A DNA stretch of 48,235 nucleotides, from assembly GCA_016926235.1 (NCBI GenBank), contig JAFGOZ010000284.1:1-48235 (forward strand), in the 5' to 3' direction. The position numbers and the translations under genes were made by a program. Below are positions 46,649 through 48,235 of the stretch, piece after piece. The DNA comes from Bacteroidales bacterium (lineage in GTDB: Bacteria > Bacteroidota > Bacteroidia > Bacteroidales > UBA10428). Below the pieces are notes generated by a model that ran no database searches, had not been told where the DNA came from, and worked only from the letters and a program-made list of their open reading frames with translations. Every line of letters starts with the position of its first letter. Positions within the stretch are counted from its first letter, which is position 1.

Positions 46649-48121
46649 ATGCAAGATTTAATGAACTTTGATATTCCTGTTAATCGTTCATCAATTATTA
46701 AGGTAATTGGTGTTGGCGGAGGTGGATCCAATGCAGTGAATCATATGTTCCGCAGAGGAATAAAAGATGTTGATTTTGTGATTTGCAATACCGATGCACA
46801 GGCTCTTGCCAATAGTCCGGTACCGGTAAAAATACAACTGGGATCATCATTAACAGAAGGACGAGGAGCAGGAAACAAGCCTGCAATTGGCCGCGAAGCT
46901 GCAATTGAAAACCTCGACGATATTATTGAAGTGTTGGCCAACAATACTAAAATGATCTTTATTACCGCCGGAATGGGTGGTGGTACAGGAACAGGTGCAG
47001 CCCCTGTAATTGCAAAAGCTGCTCAGGAACTGGGTATTCTTACTGTTGCCATTGTTACCATTCCATTCAGAAACGAGGGGCAGCGAAGAGTAAACCAGGC
47101 AATGGAAGGTATTGCTGAAATTGAAAAATATGTCGATTCTCTGCTTATCATTAATAACGAGAAAATACGTGAGATTTACGGCGACTTGAAAGTGTCGGAA
47201 GCCTTTGCCCGTGCCGATGATGTTATTGCTGTTGCTGCAAAAGGTATTGCTGAGATTATTACAGTTCATGGTTATATAAATGTTGACTTTGCCGATGTTG
47301 AAACGGTAATGACTAAGTCAGGTGTAGCTATAATGGGTTCTGGCACTGCCGAAGGTGACAAACGAGCCATTGATGCCGTTCAGACAGCCCTGAATTCGCC
47401 CTTGTTAAATGATAACAACATTTCCGGAGCAAGAAATATATTGATTAACATCACATCGGGCACCGAAGAAGCTACCATGGACGAAATTGGCCAGATTACC
47501 GATTATATTCAATCCTGTGCCGGTGATGATGCAGATTTAATCTGGGGTAATGGTATGGATGCAAATCTTATCGATGCAATAAGCGTAACGGTTATTGCCA
47601 CTGGATTTGAGACAAACAGTATTCCTGAAATTTATTTGCGCAAACGCCAGCTTGATAAAGTTACGCTGGAGAAAAATTTTACAATTGAAGAGCAACACAA
47701 TGCCGAAGAAAAAACCGGGTTCGAGGTGAGGGAGAAAAAACCAGAGCGCCCGCGCGAAAGCAATGTTGTAACTCAACGAACAATTGAATTCGATCTTTCA
47801 AGAGAGAGTGCTACTAATGAGTTGAGCACAAACTCTAATCTCGAGAAGAATTTTGTTACAAAAAAAGCAGCCGACAGGGTTAAAACTCTTAAGCGTAATT
47901 ACGAGCAAATGAAAGAGCTCAACTTAAGTAATCGTCAGCGATTATCAAATATCGAAGAACTTGAGAATCAACCAGCCTACCAACGTAAAAAGGTTCAGCT
48001 CGACAAGTCTACTCCTTCAACCGAAAAAAAAGTATCACGCTTTTCGCTGGAGGACGATGATGAAGAGGGGGGAGTGCGGTTGAGCAATAATAACCGCTAT
48101 TTACACGAGAATGTAGATTAA
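46649..48121 (+). CDS. ftsZ: Cell division GTPase FtsZ
   Basis: 490 residues from ATG 46649; a second ATG four codons later is possible. Tubulin-like GTPase forming the Z ring. IKVIGVGGGGSNAVNHM (about 17-33), tubulin signature GGGTGTGAAPVIAKAA (about 111-126), TIPFRNEGQRR, and the T7 loop region VDFADVETVM (about 209-218), all intact. Core ends at about 325; then a long charged linker and a C-terminal segment NNNRYLHENVD, the conserved peptide form of Bacteroidetes that would contact FtsA. Preceded by the heptamer run, so it may have its own promoter as well as read-through from ftsA. Confidence 0.97.
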   Translation: MQDLMNFDIPVNRSSIIKVIGVGGGGSNAVNHMFRRGIKDVDFVICNTDAQALANSPVPVKIQLGSSLTEGRGAGNKPAIGREAAIENLDDIIEVLANNTKMIFITAGMGGGTGTGAAPVIAKAAQELGILTVAIVTIPFRNEGQRRVNQAMEGIAEIEKYVDSLLIINNEKIREIYGDLKVSEAFARADDVIAVAAKGIAEIITVHGYINVDFADVETVMTKSGVAIMGSGTAEGDKRAIDAVQTALNSPLLNDNNISGARNILINITSGTEEATMDEIGQITDYIQSCAGDDADLIWGNGMDANLIDAISVTVIATGFETNSIPEIYLRKRQLDKVTLEKNFTIEEQHNAEEKTGFEVREKKPERPRESNVVTQRTIEFDLSRESATNELSTNSNLEKNFVTKKAADRVKTLKRNYEQMKELNLSNRQRLSNIEELENQPAYQRKKVQLDKSTPSTEKKVSRFSLEDDDEEGGVRLSNNNRYLHENVD

Positions 48122-48182
48122 TTCTAATCGTCATTCCGGAATCTCTATTTAGTTGATCCTTAAAATACGATTATATTCCTGA

Positions 48183-48205
48183 TTATTAACATATTATGTT
48201 AATAA
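48183..48205. promoter_or_regulatory. 23-bp perfect palindrome after ftsZ
   Basis: TTATTAACATA (48183-48193), one T, and TATGTTAATAA (48195-48205). No GC stem or T-run, so not a classical intrinsic terminator. It lies 62 bp after the ftsZ stop and near the right edge, perhaps an operator of the next gene outside the window. Confidence 0.4.
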
Positions 48206-48235
48206 CTTAGCAAAAATTCGAGGGCTAATTTGCAA

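Overview
The window comes from an AT-rich member of the Bacteroidota, most likely of the Bacteroidales/Marinilabiliales type. This rests on three things: several giant secreted proteins with type IX secretion (T9SS) C-terminal sorting domains and GEVED, FG-GAP/VCBS, PKD and CUB modules; Reg_prop/Y_Y_Y sensors; and a division and cell-wall (dcw) cluster in the gene order I know from Bacteroidetes (mraZ-rsmH-ftsL-ftsI-murE-mraY-murD-ftsW-murG-murC-ftsQ-ftsA-ftsZ, with no murF or ddl inside). The genus cannot be fixed from the sequence alone. No tRNA, rRNA or CRISPR array was seen.

Left part, about 1-12,300, minus strand: two tandem paralogous giant surface-protein genes. The first runs off the left edge (1-4674, at least 1558 codons). 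The second is cut in two by a complete 1653-bp IS1380-like element (7730-9382). The element has 18-bp imperfect terminal inverted repeats and a 5-bp target duplication, ATCTA. Removing the element and one ATCTA copy joins the halves in frame into one protein of 1963 residues with the same domain order as its neighbour.

Middle, about 12,300-31,400: two paralogous membrane sensors, each a periplasmic Reg_prop propeller with a Y_Y_Y domain, one membrane helix, a coiled coil and a cytoplasmic SpoIIE/PP2C phosphatase (12,534-15,758 and 28,160-31,381). They flank a lipoprotein gene and two tandem minus-strand genes for beta-helix/CUB/T9SS proteins. One of the latter is split by a frameshift exactly at a G7 tract; one extra G, or a -1 slip, restores 1577 residues, so it may be a phase-variable (on/off) gene. 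The second sensor is the last gene of a tight plus-strand set with a small secreted or membrane protein and a secreted caspase-like (C14) peptidase. This trio is the best candidate here for an undescribed signalling system. An 87-bp heptamer tandem repeat and a PlsC-like acyltransferase gene follow.

Right part, 32,355-48,235: a 483-bp regulatory region with an orphan terminator-like hairpin and four MraZ-type boxes at exact 10-bp spacing, then the 13-gene dcw cluster. It encodes the cytoplasmic and lipid-linked steps of peptidoglycan precursor synthesis (MurE, MraY, MurD, MurG, MurC), the septal synthase pair (FtsW, FtsI) with FtsL and FtsQ, and the FtsA/FtsZ ring. Genes overlap or nearly abut up to ftsA. 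A 69-bp gap with heptamer repeats precedes ftsZ, and a 23-bp palindrome lies after it.
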